This document shows, piece after piece, positions 48,761-60,150 of a stretch of 64,000 nt of DNA. This DNA is from Albula goreensis (Eukaryota > Chordata > Actinopteri > Albuliformes > Albulidae). Position numbers and translations under genes: made by a program. The stretch lies in NCBI GenBank assembly GCA_022829145.1, contig CM040743.1, positions 29,191,646 through 29,255,645 of the forward strand. The letters run 5' to 3'. Below the pieces are notes generated by a model. The model was given only the letters and a program-made list of their open reading frames with translations, did not search any database and had not been told where the DNA came from. Position 1 is the first letter of the stretch, and every line of letters begins with the position of its first letter.

Positions 48761-49091
48761 CAGGGGGTCCTCGACTTATGAACAAGTTCCGTTCCTACGA
48801 CTTGTCATAGGTTGATTTTCGAAGAAAGTCAGAATTTATACCTAAATTATACCTAAATTAACACCTTAAGTCACTCACACTGTGCACACAACACATGAAG
48901 GACATATAAAATACAGTAATTAAATGAAACAGTAATAAAAAAGAGAGAACAATTTCTTATCTTTATTTCTGTGGTCGTATTTACGAACCAAACCACTTAG
49001 GTGGAAACTAGGTTTTTTAAATAATGTATGGGAATGCGTCGTAACCACGAAACGTCGTAACTCGAGACTGTCGTAACCCGAGGACCCCCTG
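48761..49091. mobile_element. TA-flanked MITE (family M1), pogo/Tc1-mariner type
   Basis: A 331-bp element with TA on both sides (48759-48760 and 49092-49093). Its termini are CAGGGGGTCCTCGACTTA at the left and, inverted, CAGGGGGTCCTCGGGTTACG at the right. It has no coding capacity. The TA target and CAG-start ends place it in the Tc1/mariner/pogo supergroup, and the GGTCCTCGACTTA style is typical of pogo/Tigger-like MITEs. The termini remain 80-90% complementary, so it is not extremely old. Confidence 0.85.
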
Positions 49092-49283
49092 TACATCAAT
49101 GCTTAAATACTGGTTAGCACAGTTAGCTTGTATTAGTGCTTTATGAAATGTTACATATTTGCTGGCTTGGATAAAACCATCACTTCTAAGTGAATATTAT
49201 CACTTATTGCATAAATATTTACTTACAACATTAAATCATCCCAGTTAGTGCTGTGAAATTTATGCTTTATTCTAAGGGTGGCC
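49092..49283. other. Unique short stretch
   Basis: Nothing recognisable between the MITE and the poly-A run. Confidence 0.5.
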
Positions 49284-49310
49284 AAAAAAAAAAAAAAAAA
49301 AAAAAAAAAA
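49284..49310. repeat. A homopolymer (27 A)
   Basis: An uninterrupted run of 27 A. No retroelement body is recognisable immediately upstream, so it may be plain slippage or the tail of an unrecognised insert. A length this exact may also reflect assembly error. Confidence 0.88.
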
Positions 49311-52009
49311 CAGCAACGTAAAATCACTTAATCGGGCAGACAGCCTAAACTGGTGAAATTAAATTCTCAGACACAGGAGACCACTGCAAGGAGACAACAT
49401 TTTAGCAGAGTAGTGGGGGAAGATGCATTAACTAGAGTATCTTTCAGCAGATTTCAATAAAACAGAGGCCTTCTGTGAGAGCAAACCATTTCTGGGAGCT
49501 TGCATACGATTTAACATAGCCTGTGAACTGAAATTCCAGAGGCTCTTGGAATTTTCAGGAGACTTAGGACTCTTACAGCTGGCTCCTTTGTTCTTAAAAT
49601 GGCTAATGAGCTTGCATCACTAACTGTAAACAACCAGGTGATCCACAACTTTTCATACATTGGTTAAAATGAATTCTGGGATGTTATTTGCTCAACTAAT
49701 GGATAAGCAATTTCTGTATACTGGTTTATTTGTGTATTTCTGCAGCCTGGTGCACAATTTTTGTCCGCTGCAGGTGAAGTTAATAATACTGACAGTGAGA
49801 GTCCATCAATCACGTACCACATAAATGCTTGTAATTGATTGAAAGGGCCTTGTACGTAGTGTTGTAGCTAAAAGTCAGAACTGCAATATCTAGCATACAG
49901 TACCCTGTTTTTGTCCGCAGAGACCACCTGGAAATGATACCCTGTCAATCAATCAACAAACATACTGGTGTCTTCTACTCTTGCAACATTCTTGTGTTTT
50001 TTCCCCCCAAATTGCAATGCTCAAACATATTCACAAACCGCACGCATTGCTGCAAATTCTTGTCAGTAAATTTATGCCGTCATAAATATACATAATACTC
50101 TCCTTCGATAACAACAGATTTCAGCCGCTGCTTCTTATCACTCTGTTGTCTACAAGTTGAGCTTGCACAGACATGAGTTGAAGGAAGACAATTCATGTGC
50201 AGGTTTGTGCAAGCAGACTAAGGGCTGCCCTGCTGACCGGCAGGGTCACTGGAGAGTGATAAGACATTCTCACCATGCCTTACAGGACACTTGCAACCAA
50301 AGAGAAAACTTCTGCAGCTGCCTTGGAAAGAGTCTTAGGGCCAGATTTACAGAGGAATTAACATACAAAAAATACCAAAATATTAACAACCATTTCACCA
50401 ACAATAGCAATTTTGGAATAGGAGACACCCATAAAAAGGGTTGCACATCAAGACAGCAAAGCGTTACAAAATGGATACGGTGCATCCAGGTGCAAGTATT
50501 GAGGGAACCTCAAGAAAAATGAACCTTATATTTACTGATCAGGTAATAGTAGATATAACAGTAACAAGGCACAGCTTCATAATGCAGTATTACAGTATAG
50601 GAAATAAACACCAACCGAGAAGAGAACGTTTTGGAGTGACATCATGTTCAAAGTTTATTTATTAGGCATAGCTTAACAAAATGAACATTAGAGGAAGTAA
50701 AGTAAAGATTGCTTGATGTTAGGCGGCATACAAAAAGCTTTCCTACAACATAAGGGCAAAAGACACCACTGGTGGTACTACAATGGAAAGAAAATTATTG
50801 GAATAAGGTTATTTCAACATGGCTAACACATTCCACCTGTTCCACCCTCTCACTGTCAGCAAATAGAGCTAATCCTGAAAATAAAGCTGCAGTAACGTGA
50901 ACCACGGTACTTTGCAACAACATTTGGGACTATTTGTTTTGCATCATACACAACCTGTACATTCATGGCATATGTGTTTTCTATTTCTAAACACGTTCAT
51001 GGTATTGTGGAACAATGCACCTGTGAGCCACATTACTGTACTTTGAAAATATCTGGACGCAAGGACATGTAAAGTTAACAGTAGCTTCACCATAGACAAC
51101 CAAGTATCTGATCATTGGGTGCATGGCTCCAGTAGTGCGATAATCCTGTGACATTGTAACCTATATCGCGTCACTATTTGCTGTTAGGTTACCTGAAAGA
51201 GGGTCATTCTTGGATGAAAGACCACCTATTTTCTTATTCTGCTTTGTCCTTTATCCACTGTGTCTTCTCCTGGCTCTGATGACTGTTGCTATATGTGGAA
51301 GAGAGATCTTACACATGTACTTGTTGATTGAGCTACAGTCTGTATTAGTGCAAAATTTCAGTACAAATTCCCATGCAAAGAGGAAAGTCACAATTACTGC
51401 AAGCTTTATTAAATTATATGGAATACTTAATTCGCCTAATTTGCAAAATTCCCACCTTGTTTCAGCGCCTTCACTCCAGGTATACATATTCAAGAACATA
51501 TTTTACTATGGATCAAGAGGAAAGCTGCAAAAGTTACATACTCACTGCAAATCCCATCTTAATAGCAATTTTCACCCATAGTGACCGTTTAGTAATTAAC
51601 ATGTAAATACCACTAAGCATTAGCTGTTTTGACGCCTGAAAAGCACTCGTAATCCTATAGTAAATCTGTTCCTCAGTAACTTACAAGGCAACAAAAATTG
51701 ACATTTATGCTAAATTGTGCCAGAATCTCATGTGAGACACTGATTAACACTTTTGCAACAGCACGACAGGATTAAAGAAAAACCTCAAAAACAATAATGT
51801 CTTTGTAGGCATAAAAAAAAGAAAGACAGGAAAGGCCAGCTGTTGGCGTTCACACCATATCCTTACATCAGTATGGTGTTTCAGAGGAGACCACTTTGGA
51901 TTAAACCAAGAATGTATTGCGGAATATTCAACACTCTACACATATATGCCTGGGGTGCTGTGTTACTGTGTGAGAATACCTCCATTACTCCCTCTGCTCT
52001 TTGTGCTAT
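49311..52009. other. Long unique non-coding stretch
   Basis: No supported gene. Frames of up to 123 codons (50157-50522, 51210-51581) contain no domain and overlap minus-strand frames of similar length. Confidence 0.5.
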
Positions 52010-52370
52010 TTTAAGCCGGTCATAATTTCACGAGGCTGGGGTAATTACCTCTGTTTCAAGGCATATGCTCTAGGCGGCTATAACGGCAACTGGGCACTGG
52101 GTGTGAAAAGCTTACAGCTCTGATTCACCTGTACATTCTGTGCCTAGCTGGCTTCTCATAGAAAACAGGATCCTGTCGATAAAGACCGTTATCTCTTAGT
52201 ACATCTCCGGGCCAAACGTTGTGAACAGCATCTCTTCCATAAAAAGAACTTGGCAAACAGATGCTGACACAAAAAGTAGCCCATGCAGCAGCCACAAGAA
52301 CCCGATACTGATTTTGTTGAAAAAGTTCCTCAAATTCAATTCTTTTAAAAAAATGTCCTTTCATTTAGGT
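52010..52370. promoter_or_regulatory. Candidate regulatory block 13
   Basis: Unique block with GGGGTAATTACCTC (a palindromic TAATTA site, about 52040-52053), scattered CpGs and CAGCTCTGATTCACC. No repeat. Enhancer candidate by texture only. Confidence 0.2.
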
Positions 52371-52839
52371 ACCTTGAAAACAACCTCTGCTTTTCAAGAA
52401 TACTTTGATGAATTATTCAAATGAGTGGATTTTTTGCCAGATTATGTTATTAATTTTAATAGAATTGCACTCCTTCAATCAGCAGCCTTGACAATAGTCG
52501 ACACATTCACTTTGTAGACTCCTAAGATTTAGTTAAATCAAGCAGCACTAATTGTGTCATTTTACTGGTGACATAAACTACAATAACAAACTTCAAACAA
52601 GCTTAAAAGTGAACAAATAAGCATTTGTGGCCTCCTTGTTCAGTCATGCTATCTTCTCTTGGGCAAAAATGTCGTCGTTTGTACAGTTTTGAGAAACTTC
52701 AAAAAACATTTCGGAAAGTGTATTGGTAGTACCGAGTTTCTAAGTCACTCCCATCCCTACAGATTTGTATTGATTGGGTTATCTTTGTCCTACTTTCCTT
52801 TAATTGGCTAAACAACTGGCTATCAATCTGCCAGCACTG
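52371..52839. other. Unique AT-rich stretch
   Basis: Nothing recognisable. Confidence 0.55.
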
Positions 52840-53160
52840 TTTCAACAGCTTAAAGACTGCCGTGGCCAGCCGATAATGCCACTGGTTTTCTGATGGAATG
52901 CTGGCGGGCTGCAGACGTCATGCTTGCTGAGCAGGACAGGAGCAGTGTGTCTGTTGAGGCTGGCATGGTGGCCGGGGGAAATAAGCCATGTGTGTCCCGT
53001 GGCCTGGCCGACACGAGGACATGGCCAGCCCGCAAATACACAAGAGGTGGTAGTCAGAGTGCGTGACGCATGACTTTCAGCCGTAATGAGATGTGCCTGT
53101 TGGCTTTGCAGTGGGGAAGCACCAATTGATTCAGGCTTCCCTGCTTACAGACTCATAAAA
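52840..53160. promoter_or_regulatory. Candidate regulatory block 14, GC-richer
   Basis: About 320 bases of GC-richer unique sequence (52855-53110), including TGGCCAGCC in both orientations (52863 and 53019 areas) and GCCGTAATGAGATG. The 63-codon minus-strand frame has no domain. A TTGGCTTTGCAG phrase near 53101-53112 resembles a splice acceptor, but the following sequence gives no recognisable exon. Confidence 0.2.
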
Positions 53161-53986
53161 ATGCACAGGTTACAACACAAACTATATTCTCACCATTTTT
53201 ATATTATTATTATTATTTTTTTAAAAAGTTAGTCCCACTGCAATCTCTATCTGGACAAAAGAGCAGCAGCACACAAAGTTATTGATAAAAGATTTACATG
53301 AGTAAACAATGCACAACAAATCCAAATAAATTCATTTTATGAAACAATGCAAAGAACTGAGTATAGGTCATTTTAGGACAATATGGGGAAATCAATCCAA
53401 ACCAAAGATTTATTGGTTAAATAATGAAAAACCCAACAATGGAGACCATTTCCATTCCCTTACCTACAGTTTTGAACAAACCTAACCTGCAGTTTCAAGT
53501 CTTTCTGCAATGAGTTCCAAAAGAGGGAGCGGAATACTTCAAAACTATTTTTCCAATCTCTGCACAGACTTTGGCAACAATGCTTCTCTGTAAAGAACCA
53601 TTGGCACAAAAGAATCTTGAGACAGTAAACGGTAGTTACCTCTACATTTCTGTAATGTGAAACAAAGAATAATCCCAGTTCAACACTTCTCAAAAGCAGC
53701 TAACTAATCTTTTATCCACTACAATTGACAACTATGTGACTGATCTATTTTAAAATATAATATTTACAAACCTAAAACAGGGAATTCATTTTTACAACTG
53801 TTCAGTCAGAAAACCTCAGCAAAATACCCATATATTTATACAAATCAATGACAGCAATACTGCAATTCAATCCTTTAAATGACTGCAGAATTATGACTGC
53901 TCATTAACATAGTACTGAATTACTATATTGCAAATACCACATATGGTCCTTAAAAATACATTTTTATTGGCTGCTATTACATATCA

Positions 53987-53988
<2 letters not shown>
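53161..53988. other. Unique AT-rich stretch
   Basis: No supported feature apart from a short ATT/T tract near 53201-53222. Confidence 0.55.
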
Positions 53989-54085
<97 letters not shown>

Positions 54086-54092
54086 ATATATA
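53989..54092. repeat. (AT)n microsatellite
   Basis: About 94 bases of perfect AT dinucleotides, then one G and a further short AT run. It creates a meaningless Ile-Tyr frame. The palindromic tract can extrude cruciforms and its true length is hard to assemble. Confidence 0.95.
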
Positions 54093-54399
54093 TTTTTATA
54101 TAGGGTTTCTTTTTTTAAGGCTAGGGTTTCCATATTGGAAATGAACGAGGGATACTATATTTTGAAATACTCTCTTCTCAGCAGTTCATAATATGTGTAA
54201 CTGTACTATATATAGATGTATTTTTATGTATAACACAACTTATCAATTAAGCATTCATTACAGGATATTGTGAAGTGTCATCTACTATCTATGCTTAGTG
54301 ACCAATGAGAAAGTCTAGGCTGAAAGCTTTATACTGAAAGACGAGAGTAGGAGGGTACTTCCCACTGGTACATCAAATTAAAGGGTTTATTTATGATTA
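54093..54399. other. Unique AT-rich stretch
   Basis: Nothing recognisable. Confidence 0.5.
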
Positions 54400-54759
54400 A
54401 ACCCTCAATTATGAAACCCTTAAGTGAAGCAATGCAACGGTCATTAAATCAGAGAAAATGACCTCGCCCTTTATGCTGCTCCGTTTGGCATAATAAACTA
54501 CACAGATGAACCCCCACAGCAGAGCACTGCTTGCCAACGCACATGGAAAAGTCAGTTGCAATTGTTTGCAGAGGGAATTGCATTTAATCTAATTCCAGGA
54601 CCTACTCTTTCCATCTTTCCCCCTGAGCAGAAACCCTAGTTTATTGATGGGATTCATTTAGCCCCTCCATGCCATATATAGTTACAGGCACCCGAAATGA
54701 CAGTCTATTGTGTTAGGGAATACAATTACCAGATACACATTCATCCGGATCTTAACGTT
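54400..54759. promoter_or_regulatory. Candidate regulatory block 15a
   Basis: Unique block immediately before the CpG-rich region, with AATTATGAAACC, TTTATGCTGC, GGCATAATAAAC (caudal/Hox-like) and GAATTGCATTTAATCTAATT motifs. Together with the next block it forms a 700-base non-repetitive island in AT-rich DNA. Confidence 0.25.
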
Positions 54760-55090
54760 CGACCGCGGTGCTGCATTCAATTTATTTTTATCACTTTAAC
54801 CAGGGATGCAAGAGATGTCTGAAAGGGGCATCGCTGGTGCGTCTGGACGGCCCACTCCTGCATGATCCTGGGAAAAGTGGTGAGCGGAGCAGGTTGCCTG
54901 GGAGTCAACGGCTTCCCATGCTGTCAGCGGCCCCTCCTCATCCCGTGCCGCCTGGCAGATGCGCTCCCTAATTAGCTGCCATCGCCCGGCATCTGCCCTC
55001 TAATGAGCACCGCCGTTACTCCGATGGCGTGGCGCTGTAGTGGGAACGGGCTCCGGGTCGGTTCAGGCTCATGTCTCCGAAACAATGCCA
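54760..55090. promoter_or_regulatory. CpG-rich block (15b)
   Basis: About 330 bases with roughly 20 or more CpGs, in strong contrast to the CpG-poor flanks. It combines E-boxes (CAGATG near 54956), a TAATTA core (54969-54974), TAATGAG (55001-55007) and GC-rich words (ATCGCCCGGCATC, ATGGCGTGGCGC). A 67-codon plus-strand frame (54768-54971) has no domain. It could be a developmental enhancer, an orphan CpG island or an undetected promoter; no TATA box and no exon following. Confidence 0.35.
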
Positions 55091-57479
55091 TGTTGTTAAG
55101 CCCTCAGGGCAGCACCTAGGTGTCACCTCCCCCAACTCTACACCGCCCAATCCAATCCATTCCTTGATTGTCCCAGTAGGCCCGAGCAGAGCCTAACAGT
55201 GACAGACGGCTGAGGTATTGTTTCCAGAAGCAGTGAGTAAGATGCACAGATTGGCTATGAGAGGATGCAACCTTCAGAGTTTGACAGATTGGTGCTTTGG
55301 AATTGCAGTGGCCACTTTCATAAGACTGAGAAGGGCCTTCCAGCCTATCCCACCTTAAGCAGAAGGAAATTAAATCATAATTGGGGAAATTCATACATAA
55401 CACAAGGATAATACATAGAATTTCCACTGAAACAGACATTTGATCATCATATTTAAGATGCATGTACAGAACAGATTATGGGCTATACATTAACCATACT
55501 TCGGTGATTACTTTTGATAATTGAGCCAGTTAAACTTTGTTATTGTTCAATTTCCTTCTGTTTTTTTCTTCAGTATTCATTAAGCTTAAAGAGTGCTTTA
55601 GCCAAACTCATGAAAAAACTTAAATGACTATTACTTAAGACATAGCCTATATTCATTATGGAAAAAGACAAAAGGAAATCTTACCTGCCCAACTTTGCAG
55701 CCAGACAAGGTTCCTATATCGTTCTCTCATTTCAGCCTGTTATCATAGCTTTTTCTAATGGAAATAAAAAAGCAACCCAAGAGACATTTGGATATTTATT
55801 TCAGTACTGATAATAGGTTTCTGAAATATACCATGACAATGATGGCAGAATGGTAGGCTTTTTTGTGATGAGTATAAGTGGTTATATAATCAGTTTTTTT
55901 GTCAGTTTTCTCAGATAGAATGGCCTCACCAAAATTATCCAAACTACAATCAGTTACTGACTTGTTTGTGTTTTAAATGTTCTGTCTCTTTCAAATAATA
56001 CACTTGGATCATGTGTGGTTTTCTTTTGCTTCTTCAAAGAGAAATGGCCATAAGGTGTTATGAATAGCTATGCAATCAGATTTAAAGTTACCATAGCTTC
56101 GATTATTAAACTACAGTTTTTGTTATTGTGAATTCCGTTTGGTGAATGAGATCTGAAGTTCCAAAACACAACTGCGGGTTCTCAAACCATGGAATTCACT
56201 TATATACACCTGTATGACACCAATTCACCAACCGTGGGACTGTGACTGTGGTTTGTGGGATTAGCGTAACCATAGCCAGCCATCTCAGTCATCAGCCAGC
56301 AACAACACAGCAAAGGCGGCTTCCCGTATTCCACTTTCCCCTTTGTCATCATTGGTCCAAAATGTTCAGCAAACAAGGCTTAAATCATATTGGAAGGTTT
56401 GTCTAATGTTCCCCTGACCCTATTTTCACCATACAAAGTTAACTTTACCAACCGCAGAGTCACTAACAACAGTGTTTTTTAGGCATGTAACCCCCGTGGC
56501 TGGCGGGGATTACTGTATGCAATTGGGAATCGGTTATTGGAAGCTATTATATTACCTATTTATATAACATGTTCCAAATGAATGAAATTGTTGTTTGTTA
56601 AAAAATTCATTCCAGAGAATTTGTATGAATGAACCCAGGCTAGGCTCCAAGACACAAGTGCTATCAAGATTCAGCTAATATCCAATCCTCCCTTCCTTTT
56701 CAATAATGAATCAAAGACCTCCCTCGTCTATAGCTGAAATCAATACAAACTGTTACATGCTCTTAATAAATAAAAAACCATGTTCTTAATGTACTTATCT
56801 AAATTAAAGGCCCGAGAGGAAAGCGTCTCATCTCACAAATATTGAGACATTACTTTTTCAAATAAATGGACCACAGATTACATTTTGGTATGTAAAATAA
56901 ATATGTTTTTTTCATTACTCAATGTGCTAGGGAAATTTCTGCAGTGTATGTCATATCTGTCTGAGTTGACTATGTTATTATATATAGACTTAAAGGCATG
57001 GCCCACTGAAATCAGTAATTCCCCATAAGAATGGTTATTTTTGTTATCTTAGTAGATGAGAAGCATAATTTAATTAAAAATGTCATACTGCACATAATGC
57101 AGATGATGAGCAAATTTAAAAGCAACTTTAATTTCTTTGTACCTCCCACAACTTTTGTCCTACATCCAGGGCTTGAATTCACAAAATATTCTTATAAAAC
57201 AAAAGTGCAATTTTTTGTAGGTTTTGGCACAAGAAAATGCTATTCTTTAATTATGGATTATCCTGACAGAACTCAACCATTACCCCCCACCCTCTACAAT
57301 TTATGTCAGTTTTACACAATCTGTAAAAATTCCAGGTATGAAATTCTAAGGGTCTCTATTGGCATGTAACATTGATGGTATTTCATCAAAAACATGAAAC
57401 ATCACATGAAAGGATTGCACTTTATCTTCAGTTCAATACCACCTTCAGTCAGCCTGTGGCAATGATTATTTCTTCTGTA
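55091..57479. other. Unique non-coding stretch
   Basis: No supported gene. The 115-codon minus-strand frame at 55116-55463 and the 112-codon plus-strand frame at 57031-57369 have no domain. Confidence 0.5.
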
Positions 57480-57790
57480 CCAAGAATGACAAATGTATGC
57501 CTGGGAGCCCTGAAACTGGGGGTTTGACTGCCGGTCACACGATTGCCTGCACTATTGCCGGAGGTCCTTATTGGCGAGGCAACAATTGGCCCCACTGAGG
57601 AAGGTAGGGGTTTAAGTTGGCGGAGTTCCTTAGTGTCACCGCTCCTGGTGGGCCAGGTGCCTGTGGATGCATGAATTGCACATACACTGTCTGCATAATT
57701 CCCTGTCGGCATGAGCATTGTTTGATTAATGATGCATCTGCAGTGTGGAAAGAAGCCAGGGCTAGTCGTCATGTGAGTTTGAGGTTCAGG
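57480..57790 (+). mobile_element. Degraded tRNA-derived SINE (copy 2 of 2)
   Basis: Same family and orientation as 30960-31245. A B-box-like GGGTTTGACTGCCGGTCA stretch near 57522 is followed by CAACAATTGGCCCCACTGAGG, CGCTCCTGGTGGGCCAGGTGC (about 57641-57661), then CATCTGCAGTGTGGAAA and GTCATGTGAG. Closer than copy 1 to the fish SINE body I recall, so probably the better preserved copy. An L2-type or other 3' tail is not recognisable. Confidence 0.55.
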
Positions 57791-58312
57791 TTACTTCGGT
57801 GGACTAAACAGTTTGGCTGCATTTGGGGTGGAAAATGGGGTACATTCTGGACTTTAAAAAGTGCTAACTTGGTTGACCTAAAATATTTTTCTATCAAGGT
57901 TTTCATTTGCTTGATAGTTGACGGTACAGAATGAGTTTTACTTCTATTTTATAGGTACAATACATATGGGTGCTGAGCAATCAGTTTTTAAAAAATAAAT
58001 GTTGAATGCTGTCATTAAATTAACCAGTATCAAAAAGAGATTATTATTTTGAAGAAGGCTGTCCTTTCATCTTGAAAATAAATATGATTATCAATTTATG
58101 CCTGTACATGGTGGCAACCATGAGTAGTGTCGTTGAAGCTGATATTTTTGATTCTGGCCCTCCCTCTCCTCTTCTGTGTGTCGTGTTACTTGATTTTGTA
58201 TCCCACTGTCACAAGCTCACCACCCACTGTAATGAGCTTTACTGCACTCAATGACACTACTCCTCAGCTCCATTTGAATAGTTATTGACATTTCCCAAAA
58301 GACCTCTAAAAG
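57791..58312. other. Unique non-coding stretch
   Basis: Nothing recognisable. Confidence 0.55.

Positions 58313-58365
<53 letters not shown>
58313..58365. repeat. (AC)n microsatellite
   Basis: About 26 AC units over 53 bases, with a single AA interruption near 58331. Confidence 0.95.
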
Positions 58366-58368
<3 letters not shown>

Positions 58369-59899
58369 TCTAAAGCACTCCAATAGTCCAGTGCTGCCCT
58401 GTGCATTGAATGACAAAATTATAGAATTCCACAGAGAAAAAGAAATTCAATGTTACATCAAAAAAAACTGAAAATCCATAGTGTCAGCCAAAAATTCAGA
58501 GAGCATCATTGTTAGGTTAAAGAACTGCCGATACTGATAATGTAACCACTGCTTGATGAATGACATGTGCATGACGAAGGAAAAGTGACTCATTTAACCT
58601 CAAAAACAGTTAAAAGAGCTGGAAGAATGGTACAGCCGGCAAGATTTTGCACCTTCTTAACAAAAACGTTCATAATTCAGTCCAATTCGATATTTTATTG
58701 CCGTATCAACATACAGAATCAGATATAGTGACAAATTAAGTCACTCATTTACAAATATCCATACTTGCTTAAACAAACAAAAATTGACACATAAGATTCC
58801 AACATCTGCCTATCACCTAATGCATTGTTTAGCTGCAGAATATTTGTAACATACGTCATTTAACTAAGCCAAGGAATTTGCCATCAAAATAAAATTTTAT
58901 TTTACTCATTTAACACACCGGAGATCCTTTGTCCTGATTTAATATAACTAAAATGTATTAATTTATTAGCAAAAAACTGGCTAGCCACATCTAAAACAGA
59001 GACTGTTTCATGTCTTTGCGCCAGGAATGCTGCTAAGATAGAAACTCAATTCTGCTAGAGCCTAGTTTCAATACAAAAGTGAAGATTAGGAAGCAGACCT
59101 ATTCTCACTATTTTTTACATTATTTATCATTCTATTCTATATTCTATAACCAATGCCTAAGTGAAGTGAACATCTCTTTTGCAAGAGTGATCTAGCCAAG
59201 GGGCAATCCATTTTAAAAAGACAAAAATTAAAACATCAAAACCCCACAGACTTTCAGAGCTTCTGATTGTTATATACATACACAGACATCCATTACGGTA
59301 TTCTGTTTGCTTTAAATTGAGATTAAGTGACAGCCCTGTCAATCCCTCTGTGTTTGCGTATCAATTGCAAGGGAGCATTATAACTGAACAGATTGTATCT
59401 GCTATTATTTAATGTCAAACGAACAGACTTTACCTAAAATGCCCTTGTAAATGAAGGTGACAGACACATTCTGCAATTCTTGAGGGAGAATAGCCCAATC
59501 CTATGATAAAGGAGGCATTAATGGTTAAGTGACATAGTGTTTGTAATGAAGTGTAGATACACCATGTCATGAAAAAGGTGGAAGGGCATGCATTTGCTAT
59601 ATATGATATCACAGTAATCAATCATTAGAAGGAATGAGGCAAGGACAAGTCTACAGTTATTTCAACATCTTTACAAGAATGTCACTGTAAAATTTAAAAT
59701 GGAGATTTTAATCAATCCAGAAGTCTGGGAACTTTAAAGATCTGATACAGAAAACGTATTTTCTATTTGAAGAGGAGATACTTCAGTAAGTCTTCAGGTG
59801 TGATCACATAAAAACACACCAGTTTCCTTTTATCTATATTTGAAAGCAGTTTCAGTAGGGACAAGGTAAACTGCGTAGAATTATAAGCATCCTGGTGTT
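58366..59899. other. Unique non-coding stretch
   Basis: AT-rich. No supported gene or repeat. Confidence 0.5.
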
Positions 59900-60150
59900 C
59901 TTGTATTCCCTGAATCACTGTGGCAGCTGCGCTACATAAAATTGTGACATCAAATGAGACTTTTTTTTTTCATTTTAATTCTATATAGGATTGGGAATAA
60001 CACTGGACCAAAAATGGATCCATGAGATACCAAATTTGAACCCTCTAAGGACCTACACCTGTGACCATCAACAAACGCGCATTGAGATTGAATTGATTAA
60101 GATCATGTGTAACTCAATCAATCATGTTCATACCGGAACTGACAGCTTGC
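59900..60150 (-). mobile_element. LINE reverse-transcriptase relic (probably L2 clade)
   Basis: On the minus strand at about 60030-59980 the translation reads VSHGSIFGPVLFPILYRI, matching the VPQGS-ILGP-LLF-LY block of non-LTR reverse transcriptases almost position by position. The expected YADD motif is not intact downstream (toward 59930). Flanking minus-strand sequence is too decayed to assign. Same domain as the 46-kb relic, but older. Confidence 0.5.

Noticed and set aside
52840-53160. Exon preceded by a splice-acceptor-like phrase
   Set aside because: No conserved coding content after the TTTGCAG site and no partner donor in a plausible frame.
53928-54191. 87-codon frame dominated by Ile-Tyr repeats
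   Set aside because: It is a translation of the AT microsatellite and not a protein.
58313-58365. CRISPR-like or other regularly spaced repeats
   Set aside because: All tandem structure in the window is simple microsatellite or minisatellite; no repeat-spacer pattern exists.
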